Notes under the pieces: generated by a model | Told to the model about the DNA's origin: nothing | The model's input: only the letters and a program-made list of their open reading frames with translations | Databases searched by the model: none | Source of the DNA: a virus | Length of the DNA stretch: 30,378 bases | Strand: one strand, 5' to 3' | Virus record (IMG/VR): IMGVR_UViG_3300046804_004591 | Coordinates: 1-30,378 of that record | Part shown: piece after piece, positions 15,136 through 22,040 of the stretch | How positions within the stretch are numbered: position 1 is the stretch's first letter | Layout of the letters: the number at the start of each line of letters is the position of its first letter | Translations under genes and position numbers: made by a program

Positions 15136-16129
15136 AAGAGAATTGTTGTTTTGCGGCAGCATCAAGTTGCTGCATTACTTCTTCGGTAAAATATTTTTCT
15201 GGATCTTTTAGAATTTCTTTCGCATAAAGTTTTTTACCTCCAATTTCATAACGACCTGCGACATTTTTCCACATACCTGCTTCTTCACCGAGTTCAAGCA
15301 ACCCATAATATCGATCAAGACCCCGTTCATCATAAAAAAGACGAATCTCCACATCTTGATTTTCTTTACTTAAACGTGATTTATGAGTCTTTGCCTTAAT
15401 AATGTTTCCAACAATTTCTGTTCCATCCTTTTCTTTCTTTTTTGAGAGGTAAATGATTGTAGAGGCAGCATACTTAAGACCACTACCACCACCCATTTCT
15501 TTAGTAGGAACATAAGCACCAATCACATCATAAGTATGATTTGTCACAATCATAGGAATATTTGCCTGCCCCAGTTTAAGAGTGAGCATTCGGAAAGCGC
15601 CTTTGATAAGTTGCGATTTAGTCATATCACGAACTTCTTTTTCATTTAATGCATCGGTAATCTCTTTACTTGTAGAAAGCATCCCTAAAGAGTCTAGCAC
15701 AAACATACAAGGATTACGTTCCTCTATCGGTTTTTTCATATAAAGATCAACCGCTTTAAGTGCCTTTGTACGAAACTCTTCTACGGTGACAACATTAACC
15801 ACGACAATCCTTGATGTGTCGATGCCACGACTTTCCAGGAGAGACTTGGTAATGGCAGCCTCAGTATCAAAATAGAGACAATAACCATCGGGATGATTAT
15901 CAAGAAAATTCTTAACAACGGCGATACTGAAGAAAGTCTTTCCAGTACTAGACTCTCCAGCAATAGCAGTAATCTTATTGCCAGATACACCGCCAAAAAT
16001 ACTACCTGAAACCAGTGCATTAAAAATGTACGAACCTGTATCAACATAAGTTTCTGTCTCATCAATATCAGATGCTAACTTAGTAAAGTCATCACCAATT
16101 TCTTTTACAATATCTTTTAAAAAGTCCAT
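15122..16129 (-). CDS. uvsX: UvsX recombinase (RecA-like)
   Basis: This 335-residue strand-exchange protein has Walker A GESSTGKT (58-65), CLYFDTEAAI and PCMFVLDSLGM (Walker B), and NHTYDVIGAYVPTKEMGGGSG (loop region) in the order expected for T4 UvsX. It forms filaments on ssDNA for recombination-dependent replication and repair. It starts 2 bp after the 41-residue ORF and overlaps the helicase gene, so it is in one unit with gp43 and gp41. Length is somewhat shorter than T4 UvsX. Confidence 0.95.
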   Translation of the reverse strand: MDFLKDIVKEIGDDFTKLASDIDETETYVDTGSYIFNALVSGSIFGGVSGNKITAIAGESSTGKTFFSIAVVKNFLDNHPDGYCLYFDTEAAITKSLLESRGIDTSRIVVVNVVTVEEFRTKALKAVDLYMKKPIEERNPCMFVLDSLGMLSTSKEITDALNEKEVRDMTKSQLIKGAFRMLTLKLGQANIPMIVTNHTYDVIGAYVPTKEMGGGSGLKYAASTIIYLSKKKEKDGTEIVGNIIKAKTHKSRLSKENQDVEIRLFYDERGLDRYYGLLELGEEAGMWKNVAGRYEIGGKKLYAKEILKDPEKYFTEEVMQQLDAAAKQQFSYGTN

Positions 16130-16131
16130 AG

Positions 16132-16257
16132 TTACTTTTTCCTATTAAAGTTAAATGTCCATAATTTTGCATAAAGATCCTTATTAGTATCTCCAGAGTT
16201 CTTGAGCAACTCAATTATTTTTCTCAGTTCAACATCCGTAATTGGTAATTCTATCAT
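16132..16257 (-). CDS. 41-residue protein between gp43 and uvsX
   Basis: The ATG at 16257 overlaps the gp43 stop as ATGA, and the TAA at 16134-16132 is 2 bp before the uvsX ATG. The peptide starts MIELPITDVELRKIIELLKN, contains DLYAKLWTF and ends NRKK. A small helical protein of this kind occupies the same place in cyanophage genomes as I recall. The exact fit between two essential genes with coupled overlaps supports it being translated. Function unknown. Confidence 0.75.
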   Translation of the reverse strand: MIELPITDVELRKIIELLKNSGDTNKDLYAKLWTFNFNRKK

Positions 16258-18755
16258 AAAAAGAATGATTCTAAACTGGTCTTATTCTCTATGTTCCACC
16301 CAATAATATCAAGAATTGACTTGAGTGGATCTAAGAAACTCTTTTCAAATTGTAGTTCATAGTCAATATATTTGTCAAGATTAAGTTCTTTCGGAAAATC
16401 TTGAATGAATGAAATTACATTTTCGTGGATTGTATTTGGTTTTCTGAGAAAAATGAATTTGATTTTTTCACCATTATTAATCAAAGAATACTTATTTGTA
16501 AGATTATTTTCTTTAATGTAGTGATTGAATAAAAGTGCTCCACGAATATGAATAGGAGTTTTTTGTGCGTAAATACTAGATGATGAATGATATTTACGAA
16601 CATCAGAAGCAGTTCTAGGAAATGCTATTTGTTCTGGAGGAAGTTTCTTAAACTGACTTCTACAGTTTTCAATAAAATCAATCATATTCTTTTCAGAACC
16701 GCTCATCATAATGTTGAATGATTCTTTCAACATCTTACGACAAGGTGCTGGAGTAGAAGATTTGATTGCCTCAATACCCTTGATTTTAAGCTTAGGTTCT
16801 TCATAACGAACACCTTCACTATCCCACACACTTAGAATGTATCGCTTTTTCGCAGTCCAAATACCACGTTCAGCAATACATTCACGCTTCATAAACATCT
16901 TCTGATCATAGGCGTTTACATATTCCGCCAATTCTTGGTAAGAACTTTCAATATACTTTTCAAGTTCCATATCACAGATCTTATCAAGGAACGACACAAC
17001 GCCTTGAGTAGTTTTTTCTCTTCCTGTGAAAATCTTATCCACCAACGGACCCATATTAATATAAAGAGAATCAGTATCAGAAGCAATAACATAATCAACA
17101 TCTCCTGTCTTCAGAATTTTATTCAGATAGGCATTCATCTTGTTCATAATCCACTGGATAGAAACCTGCCCAGAAAGAGTGATTGCCTCAGCATTTGCCA
17201 GTTTGTAATAACGGAAGTATTGGTTTCCGATGGCACCATAGGCAGAGTTAAGTTGAATCTTACGTGCCATCTGAATATTATTACAGCGAGCAATCTCCTT
17301 TACCAACTGTTTGTTCTTGGTCTTCTCATATTCTTGCTCTGCCGCAAGCATTTTTTTCTTAAAGATCACACGTTCATTATAAATCTTTTCCATCAGTTCT
17401 GGAAGAAATCCACGAATGTCTTTACGATACATAGCACCGTTGGCACATACCGCATAATCCTTATACATCTCAAATGTAATTTTCTTATTTAAAACCTTAT
17501 CAATATTTACACTAGGATGCTTTTCGTCTATCAAAGTTTCTGGAGAAATATTATATTGCATAATCAGGTGAGGGTACAGAGAGTTCAAGTCAAAACTCAC
17601 CACCCAATCGTATATTCCAGGAATAGGTTCTTTAACGTAGGCACCCTCATATTTCTCATCTTTAGATGATCTTTCTTTTGGAGGAATAACGATATTCCTT
17701 TCCTTAAGATAGTTATAAATGATCGTATCCCACATACGAACTTGAGAAAACACATCCGCATAGTTTGCCTTAGCATCATATGCCATCGTAATTGCAAGTT
17801 CAATCAGTTTCATCTTGTCTTCCATACGGTCAACAAGTTCTACGTCAACGATGTTATATTCAACAAACTTCTGCCAACCTTTCGTATAGAAATCTTTAAA
17901 GGTCTCAAATTCAGAGTGATCTAGTTTCTTTTGCCCAAGTTCAACTTCGGCAATATAATCCAGACGGTAAGATTCCTGTGCCTTATAAGTAAACTTCTTA
18001 TACAGATTCAGATAATCAAGTTGAGTAATTCCACCAACATCATATGAAATATGGCTACGACCAGAGATATAAATCTCATCTTCTGTTACAAGTCCCCAGG
18101 GAGAAAAACGTTTCATTAGTTTTTCACCAAGAACACGATCAAGTCGACGAATCAGATATGGAATATCATAAAGTTCAACGTTCCATCCAGTTACAACCTC
18201 AGGAATGTTTTCCTCAACCATCCACCAGTTAATGAAATCCATCAGCAGATCTCTTTCAGTTTGGAAAGACCTATAGATCACATTCTTCTGCTTATTCTGA
18301 AACGGCCCAAGACCCCAAGTGCGAATTTGCTTTGTGGAATAATCTTGAATTGTAATCAGAAGAACTTCTTCTGCTGCAGATTCTACATCAGGGAATCCAT
18401 TTTCAGATGCAACCTCAATATCAAGAGTTGTAACTCGAATTTTACTAATATCAAATTTGATTTCTTGCTCAGGATACATTTCAGAAATGTACTGGTAGAT
18501 GTATCCTGTATTTCCGTAAATTTTAAAATTCTCTACATTATCATATTTTTTGATAAACTCCCTACAATCACGAACAGAACCAGGTTTAACTGCCTCAACA
18601 TATTCACCATTTAGAGTTTGATATTTAGTTGTTTTATTAGAAGGGACAAAAAGAGTCGGGTTAAACTTCTCACGGGTCATAAAGTTTCTTCCACCTTCAT
18701 AACCCCGAACCAAGAAGTGGTCCCCGACCATTTGAACGTTTGTATAAAATCTCAT
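16254..18755 (-). CDS. 43: Family B DNA polymerase (T4 gp43 homologue)
   Basis: This 833-residue polymerase with proofreading has exonuclease motifs TLDIEVASENG (Asp112, Glu114), TGWNVELYDIPY (near 190) and EYNIVDVELVD (299-309). Polymerase motif A is SFDLNSLYPHLI (387-398), motif B is KIQLNSAYGAIG (499-510), and motif C is SDTDSLYI (Asp560, Asp562). The C-terminus KTSLESFFL resembles the sliding-clamp-binding tail of T4 gp43. It is a single uninterrupted ORF, with no intron or split as seen in some relatives. The start overlaps the upstream stop by one base (TGATG). Confidence 0.97.
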   Translation of the reverse strand: MRFYTNVQMVGDHFLVRGYEGGRNFMTREKFNPTLFVPSNKTTKYQTLNGEYVEAVKPGSVRDCREFIKKYDNVENFKIYGNTGYIYQYISEMYPEQEIKFDISKIRVTTLDIEVASENGFPDVESAAEEVLLITIQDYSTKQIRTWGLGPFQNKQKNVIYRSFQTERDLLMDFINWWMVEENIPEVVTGWNVELYDIPYLIRRLDRVLGEKLMKRFSPWGLVTEDEIYISGRSHISYDVGGITQLDYLNLYKKFTYKAQESYRLDYIAEVELGQKKLDHSEFETFKDFYTKGWQKFVEYNIVDVELVDRMEDKMKLIELAITMAYDAKANYADVFSQVRMWDTIIYNYLKERNIVIPPKERSSKDEKYEGAYVKEPIPGIYDWVVSFDLNSLYPHLIMQYNISPETLIDEKHPSVNIDKVLNKKITFEMYKDYAVCANGAMYRKDIRGFLPELMEKIYNERVIFKKKMLAAEQEYEKTKNKQLVKEIARCNNIQMARKIQLNSAYGAIGNQYFRYYKLANAEAITLSGQVSIQWIMNKMNAYLNKILKTGDVDYVIASDTDSLYINMGPLVDKIFTGREKTTQGVVSFLDKICDMELEKYIESSYQELAEYVNAYDQKMFMKRECIAERGIWTAKKRYILSVWDSEGVRYEEPKLKIKGIEAIKSSTPAPCRKMLKESFNIMMSGSEKNMIDFIENCRSQFKKLPPEQIAFPRTASDVRKYHSSSSIYAQKTPIHIRGALLFNHYIKENNLTNKYSLINNGEKIKFIFLRKPNTIHENVISFIQDFPKELNLDKYIDYELQFEKSFLDPLKSILDIIGWNIENKTSLESFFL

Positions 18756-19021
18756 CAGGTAGTTAGTTCAAGGTATTTTTGTACAATTTCTGGAGTTGGA
18801 TCTGCAATAGTAAGAATATCACTAGATCTCATCTTAATTTCTCTTTGATTAGTAACTTCTGGCCAAGGTTCAAGATAAAAATTATCTTCCGATGCCTTCT
18901 TAAACAAATAAGGATTTACTAGTTTACAGTCTGGATCTCCTATCTCAGAATCTATTTCGATTAATTCACTAATCAAAACAACATTAACATTTACTAAAAT
19001 ACATTTAACTTGCCTATCCAT
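18755..19021 (-). CDS. Small conserved protein, paralogue of its neighbour (88 aa)
   Basis: The protein begins MDRQVKCILVNVNVVLISEL. It shares a layout with the next gene upstream: a KxIxV strand, LIS(D/E)I.E(L/I), an (N/D)P(Y/H) segment, a central L.PW motif (LEPWPEV) and a C-terminal hydrophobic-EP/DP-helix segment (ILTIADPTPEIVQKYLEL). It is predicted as a small beta-barrel (Sm-like or SH3-like) followed by a helix. Function unknown. The gene overlaps both neighbours (8 bp upstream, 1 bp with gp43), so it is coupled to the polymerase. Confidence 0.75.
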   Translation of the reverse strand: MDRQVKCILVNVNVVLISELIEIDSEIGDPDCKLVNPYLFKKASEDNFYLEPWPEVTNQREIKMRSSDILTIADPTPEIVQKYLELTT

Positions 19022-19316
19022 TTACTTTCTCCTCATACATTCCTTTAATACTCTGAATTGGTTCAACGTGTGTTACAACATAATCTGGTGAGATTAAAAT
19101 ATCTTTATCAGAACTCAAAACTATCCAAGGAGATAAAGATACTTCTATTTCTCCTTTGTTTACACCATCCTTCTCATAACTTTTCTGCTTATTGATAATA
19201 ACAGTATGTGGATCGTGTAATAGATAATTGCATACTTCTTTTTCTTCCGAAACAAGTTCCTTAATATCGGAAATCAAAGTTTCACCAGACTTTAGCACTA
19301 TAAGTTTGATTGACAT
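19014..19316 (-). CDS. Small conserved Sm-like protein upstream of gp43 (100 aa)
   Basis: The protein begins MSIKLIVLKSGETLISDIKE and contains VSLSPWIVLSSDKDILISPD and a C-terminal YVVTHVEPIQSIKGMYEE. This pattern is widely conserved in marine T4-like phages as I recall, but has no assigned function. A small beta-barrel plus helix is likely, with the PW motif shared with its downstream paralogue. It is the first gene of the gp43 operon behind a consensus promoter. Its ATG lies 13 nt after the GGAGG, while a 9-codon ORF has the ideal spacing. Confidence 0.8.
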   Translation of the reverse strand: MSIKLIVLKSGETLISDIKELVSEEKEVCNYLLHDPHTVIINKQKSYEKDGVNKGEIEVSLSPWIVLSSDKDILISPDYVVTHVEPIQSIKGMYEEKVNG

Positions 19317-19338
19317 AATTCAGACATTTCCTCCTACT

Positions 19339-19367
19339 ATTATAGCAACAAAAAAAGGAGGAGTCAA
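19339..19367 (-). promoter_or_regulatory. Near-consensus sigma70 promoter of the gp43 operon
   Basis: TTGACT (19367-19362) and TATAAT (19344-19339) are separated by exactly 17 bp on the minus strand, the best sigma70-type promoter in the window. The predicted start is near 19332. The -35 box lies inside the 3' arm of the preceding terminator hairpin and its T-tract forms the spacer. GGAGG at 19334-19330 follows immediately. Confidence 0.85.
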
Positions 19368-19391
19368 CCTGGTTTTTGCCAGGTGCTCCTC
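19350..19391 (-). terminator. Intrinsic terminator after the 44-residue gene, fused to a promoter
   Basis: On the minus strand the outer stem GAGGAG/CTCCTC and inner stem ACCTGG/CCAGGT, with loop CAAAAA and a small internal loop, are followed by a G and seven Ts. It shares bases with the promoter that starts the next operon. Confidence 0.85.
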
Positions 19392-19415
19392 TGCGCCGAC
19401 GATATTCTTATCTAT

Positions 19416-19550
19416 TTATCTTTTTCTTTTAAATTTACAAACTTTTTTCCCAGGAAGCATAGCATAAGTAGTTGTTCTACCATAACAATTTGGTTTAGGT
19501 GGCATTACACCAGATCCAAAATCACCCTTCATTTCTAGAATTATTTGCAT
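19416..19550 (-). CDS. 44-residue basic protein after hsp20
   Basis: The ATG at 19550 has an ideal AAGGAG at 19559-19554, and the ORF ends with TAA at 19418-19416. The product starts MQIILEMKGDFGSGVMPPKP, has two Cys (residues 22 and 38) and ends VCKFKRKR. It has no recognised domain. The strong Shine-Dalgarno, the position directly after hsp20 and the terminator just downstream support a real gene. Function unknown. Confidence 0.7.
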   Translation of the reverse strand: MQIILEMKGDFGSGVMPPKPNCYGRTTTYAMLPGKKVCKFKRKR

Positions 19551-19557
19551 AAACTCC

Positions 19558-20001
19558 TTAAAGGATTTCATAAGTTTTCTTTTTCTGATGCTCTGGAATA
19601 ACTTTATTTAGTTTGACTGTAAGCAATCCATCAGCAAAAGAAACATCTCCAACAACTACATCATCCGAAAGAGTCCAAGTACGTGTAAATGCTCTACGGG
19701 CAATTCCGTTATGCATATATTCATAATCGGTTGGTGCTTTTTTGCACTCTACAAGAAGTTTATTCCATTCAGTAGAAACTTCAATATCTTCTTTCTTATA
19801 TCCAGCAAGAGCAATTTCTAATGTAAACTCTGTGGAACTTTCTTTAATTAAATTATAAGGTGGATAATTGGTAGAAGATTCGTGGAGAGTTCCAAATCTA
19901 TGGAACCATTCTTCCATACCAATTGAATTTTTCTCAATATCTTGAATTAGTTTTTCAAGACCATTCGAAGTGTAGTACTTTGTGACTGTTGTGTTAAACA
20001 T
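19558..20001 (-). CDS. hsp20: Small heat-shock protein, Hsp20 family
   Basis: This 147-residue protein has an alpha-crystallin domain from about residue 48 (PPYNLIKESSTEFTLEIALA) to residue 135. The typical GYKKEDIEVS, the strand pair ARRAFTRTWTLSDDV and DGLLTVKLNKVIPE (GLL.V.L, just before the C-terminal extension) are visible. It acts as an ATP-independent holdase and is a hallmark gene of marine T4-like phages. The ATG at 20001 is chosen because AAGGAG sits at 20013-20008; a longer reading to 20037 is not supported. The 5' leader of about 100 nt may regulate translation. Confidence 0.95.
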   Translation of the reverse strand: MFNTTVTKYYTSNGLEKLIQDIEKNSIGMEEWFHRFGTLHESSTNYPPYNLIKESSTEFTLEIALAGYKKEDIEVSTEWNKLLVECKKAPTDYEYMHNGIARRAFTRTWTLSDDVVVGDVSFADGLLTVKLNKVIPEHQKKKTYEIL

Positions 20002-20101
20002 TTGTTTCTCCTTAAAAAGCGAGTGTTTACTTATCATTACGGATCCTAAGACTCCGCTTTAGCGAATGAGGGATTCAAAGAACCTCACCTCATCATTAGT
20101 A
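20002..20101 (-). promoter_or_regulatory. hsp20 5' leader, possible RNA thermometer
   Basis: About 100 nt separate the -10 box at 20102 from the hsp20 ATG, long compared with every other leader in the window. The transcript segment GTTCTTT (20083-20077) could pair with GGAGAAAC (20011-20004), covering the Shine-Dalgarno through seven pairs with one bulged A and two G-U pairs. Other short stems (CGCT/AGCG near 20060) are visible. Bacterial hsp20 genes are often controlled by such thermosensors; for this leader it is a hypothesis. Confidence 0.35.
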
Positions 20102-20107
20102 ATTATA
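20102..20107 (-). promoter_or_regulatory. TATAAT -10 box for the hsp20 unit
   Basis: The minus strand reads CTTGTATAATTA, 9 nt after the T-tract of the preceding terminator. No good -35 is present at 16-18 bp. The same TTGTATAAT string recurs at 26934 and 29364, also just after terminators. Confidence 0.5.
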
Positions 20108-20116
20108 CAAGATACG

Positions 20117-20150
20117 AAAAAAAGAGGAACGGTAAAAACCGAACCTCTTT
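20117..20150 (-). terminator. Intrinsic terminator after regA
   Basis: On the minus strand AAAGAGG/CCTCTTT forms the outer stem and CGGT/ACCG the inner stem, with an AA/TT-flanked internal loop and a TTTT loop, followed by a run of Ts. It ends the clamp-loader and regA operon. Confidence 0.85.
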
Positions 20151-20164
20151 TTAGGGTGTTCCGA

Positions 20165-20192
20165 CTTTCGTAGAGACCGCACGAAAGGTCTC
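20165..20192 (-). repeat. Interdigitated inverted repeats between regA and its terminator
   Basis: Two inverted repeats overlap: GAGACC (20192-20187) with GGTCTC (20178-20173), and CTTTCGT (20187-20181) with ACGAAAG (20171-20165). Each arm of one lies in the loop of the other, so the hairpins are mutually exclusive or would have to form a pseudoknot. This is the only such structure I found in the window. It lies 15 bp before the regA terminator. Confidence 0.6.
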
Positions 20193-20200
20193 ATACTTAT

Positions 20201-20641
20201 TTATTCGGTTTCTTCACCTCTTTTTTTCTTAGATCCAATATTATACTTAGTTTCTAGAATCCAATCTCCCTTATCCTTATAAGAAAGAACTTTGATTTGA
20301 TTGAGTGGTGCAATATCTTGAATTTTAGACGGATCTACAATTTCAACAAGTCCCCAATCAGCAACCAATTGGGCAATACGATTACGACGTTGCACATCAT
20401 TTACGGTAAGATTTGCGTGCTTACCATCAAGTGCAAACAATTCTTTAAAATGAACAAGATAATATCTACCTTGCTTATGAAGAATATGACAAGATTGATA
20501 GATCTTCTTTTCCTTTCTAGATGCAACTCCGATACGAGTCAAAGTTTCACGAACCTTAAGAAAATCATCAGGTTCATTAAGAATCACTTCCACCATTTGA
20601 TCAGGCGTCCACCTTACTTCAGGTTCTTGAACGACACTCAT
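20201..20641 (-). CDS. regA: RegA translational repressor
   Basis: This 146-residue protein matches T4 RegA clearly: EPDDFLKVRETLTRIGVA, YQSCHILHKQGRYYLVHFKE, RRNRIAQLVADWGLVEIV and ETKYNIGS correspond to T4 segments in order. RegA binds early mRNAs at their start codons and blocks translation of clamp-loader, clamp and other genes. It is longer than T4 RegA (122 residues) at both ends. Its ATG overlaps the gp62 stop as ATGA and has a strong GGAGG, unlike the genes it may repress nearby, which have weak Shine-Dalgarno sites and a shared ATTATG start. Confidence 0.95.
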   Translation of the reverse strand: MSVVQEPEVRWTPDQMVEVILNEPDDFLKVRETLTRIGVASRKEKKIYQSCHILHKQGRYYLVHFKELFALDGKHANLTVNDVQRRNRIAQLVADWGLVEIVDPSKIQDIAPLNQIKVLSYKDKGDWILETKYNIGSKKKRGEETE

Positions 20642-21018
20642 TTTGTTCCTCCAGTTTCAAATTTCGATTTAATAAAATTAAGTTGTTCTTTAGTAAGAAT
20701 TTTCAAAGCTTGTTTTGCCTTCTCATTACTATAACCATAATAACGTTTGACATAATCAAGGTCTTTGATTGTATCTTTTCGGAGCCAGGGAGAAAATCTC
20801 TTCTTTTTCCTCAGACTATTTAGTAAAAAATCATACTGCATTTTCTTTGGGAGGAAATTATAAACATTCATTTCATTCGCAAACATAATACAGTCAATAT
20901 GACCAGAAAAACATCTATTAATAATATAAGGCGCATACTCTTTTTCTAATGAAGGATCTTCATCAATTAGATTCTTCTTCGTTTGATTGATCGAGTTTAA
21001 CCAGTCCTTCAATTCCAT
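20638..21018 (-). CDS. 62: Clamp-loader small subunit (T4 gp62 homologue)
   Basis: This 126-residue protein is recognised by MELKDWLNSINQTKKNL, RCFSGHIDCIMFANEMN, QYDFLLNSLRKKKRFSPWLR and the C-terminal FETGGTK, all of which I know from cyanophage gp62. With gp44 it loads the gp45 clamp. The ATG at 21018 is chosen from this conserved N-terminus; an earlier in-frame ATG at 21072 adds an unlikely Cys/Lys-rich leader. It begins inside dam, overlapping it by 56 bp in another frame. Its start sequence TTTAATTATGG lacks a Shine-Dalgarno and resembles its neighbours. Confidence 0.9.
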   Translation of the reverse strand: MELKDWLNSINQTKKNLIDEDPSLEKEYAPYIINRCFSGHIDCIMFANEMNVYNFLPKKMQYDFLLNSLRKKKRFSPWLRKDTIKDLDYVKRYYGYSNEKAKQALKILTKEQLNFIKSKFETGGTK

Positions 21019-21844
21019 AATTAAATAGCAACAGTTCTTTTCTTTGTTTTTGCTCTCGCATATATTCTCCAACGGAACGCATTGTATAAGTTAGATCAAA
21101 CTCGGCAGCATTCCAATTCTTAAAACGATCTTTGACAAGTTGATCAGAATTATAACTGATTAATTGATCCATATTATTAGAATCACAATCAGCAGCAAAC
21201 TTATCGTGATCAAATCCTTTATGCATTGATCCATTATTCCCATAGAGATTATCCTTAATATCATAAGGAGGGTCGAGATACATAAAAGCACCCATATCTC
21301 CATCCATCAAATAATCATAGGAATAATTAGTTATACGCCAATTAGCAATAAGTTTTGAATACTCCGGAAGTTTTTCAATACCTCTTACACTAAAGTTAGA
21401 GTTAGATGCCTGTGCAGAAAAAGAAGAACTTTCAGTAAGACCACTAAAAGAACATTTATTTACAATATAAAATCTTACTGCACGTTCAAACTCACTAGTC
21501 ACAGGATCATTCAAAATCGCCTTTGAAATATCAAATAATCCTTTAGCAGATACGGGATCTGGGCATCTACTTTTAAAATGAAGAAGATGCTCTTTAAGTT
21601 CTTCTCCAAACATCTGAAGTTGTTGCCAGAAGCTTACAAGAGGAGGATAAAGATCATTGACCCAAATCTTTAGATCTGGATATTTTTTTGTAATATGAAT
21701 TGCAACAGATCCGCCACCAAGAAATGGTTCCCGAAACTCATCATAGTTACGAAGATCTGGGAAATATTGATCCATCTTGGCGCAAGCACGGGACTTACCA
21801 CCAGGATAACGGAGGCAAGTTTTAAGACTCTTTTGGTTGATCAT
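20963..21844 (-). CDS. dam: DNA adenine methyltransferase (Dam-like, D12 class)
   Basis: This 293-residue enzyme has LRYPGGKS (11-18) and FREPFLGGGSVAIH (37-50), the AdoMet-binding motif, and YLDPPYD (189-195), the catalytic DPPY of N6-adenine methyltransferases. The expected target is GATC, by family; this is not proven from sequence. Methylation may protect phage DNA from host restriction. The gene lies between the 72-residue gene and gp62 inside the clamp-loader operon, overlapping 23 bp with the former and 56 bp with the latter, which suggests an accessory gene fitted into a conserved operon. Confidence 0.93.
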   Translation of the reverse strand: MINQKSLKTCLRYPGGKSRACAKMDQYFPDLRNYDEFREPFLGGGSVAIHITKKYPDLKIWVNDLYPPLVSFWQQLQMFGEELKEHLLHFKSRCPDPVSAKGLFDISKAILNDPVTSEFERAVRFYIVNKCSFSGLTESSSFSAQASNSNFSVRGIEKLPEYSKLIANWRITNYSYDYLMDGDMGAFMYLDPPYDIKDNLYGNNGSMHKGFDHDKFAADCDSNNMDQLISYNSDQLVKDRFKNWNAAEFDLTYTMRSVGEYMREQKQRKELLLFNYGIEGLVKLDQSNEEESN

Positions 21845-22040
21845 AATCAGGTTTGTGATACTTCAAATACTCAAAAAATGTAAGTTTCATTTCTTTCTGC
21901 GTCATACCACAATGTTTGGCAGCGGCAGGGAGAGTCATTTTTGCACGGAAGAGACCTTCATTTGCCTCTCTCACATTTGCAGGAGTTGTCTTTATTGGAA
22001 CTTCTTTTAGGTTTTTATAATCAATTTTATAGGGGTTCAT
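21822..22040 (-). CDS. 72-residue protein following gp44, HTH-like
   Basis: The ATG at 22040 overlaps the gp44 stop as ATGA. The sequence begins MNPYKIDYKNLKEVPIKTTP, and residues about 32-60 (RAKMTLPAAAKHCGMTQKEM) look like a helix-turn-helix (LPAAAKHCGMTQKEM resembles the second and third helices). A small gene at this place next to the clamp loader is common in cyanophages, as I recall. It could bind DNA or a replication protein. Function not established. Confidence 0.75.
   Translation of the reverse strand: MNPYKIDYKNLKEVPIKTTPANVREANEGLFRAKMTLPAAAKHCGMTQKEMKLTFFEYLKYHKPDYDQPKES

Noticed and set aside
20108-20194. Small ORF MRPFVRSLRKSE... starting at 20194 between regA and hsp20
   Set aside because: It has no Shine-Dalgarno and runs through the interlocked hairpins and the terminator; the sequence is better explained as RNA structure.
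20198-20205. AATAAATA late promoter at the regA stop
   Set aside because: The match is produced by the GAA TAA end of regA, no gene starts within 190 bp downstream, and a terminator intervenes.
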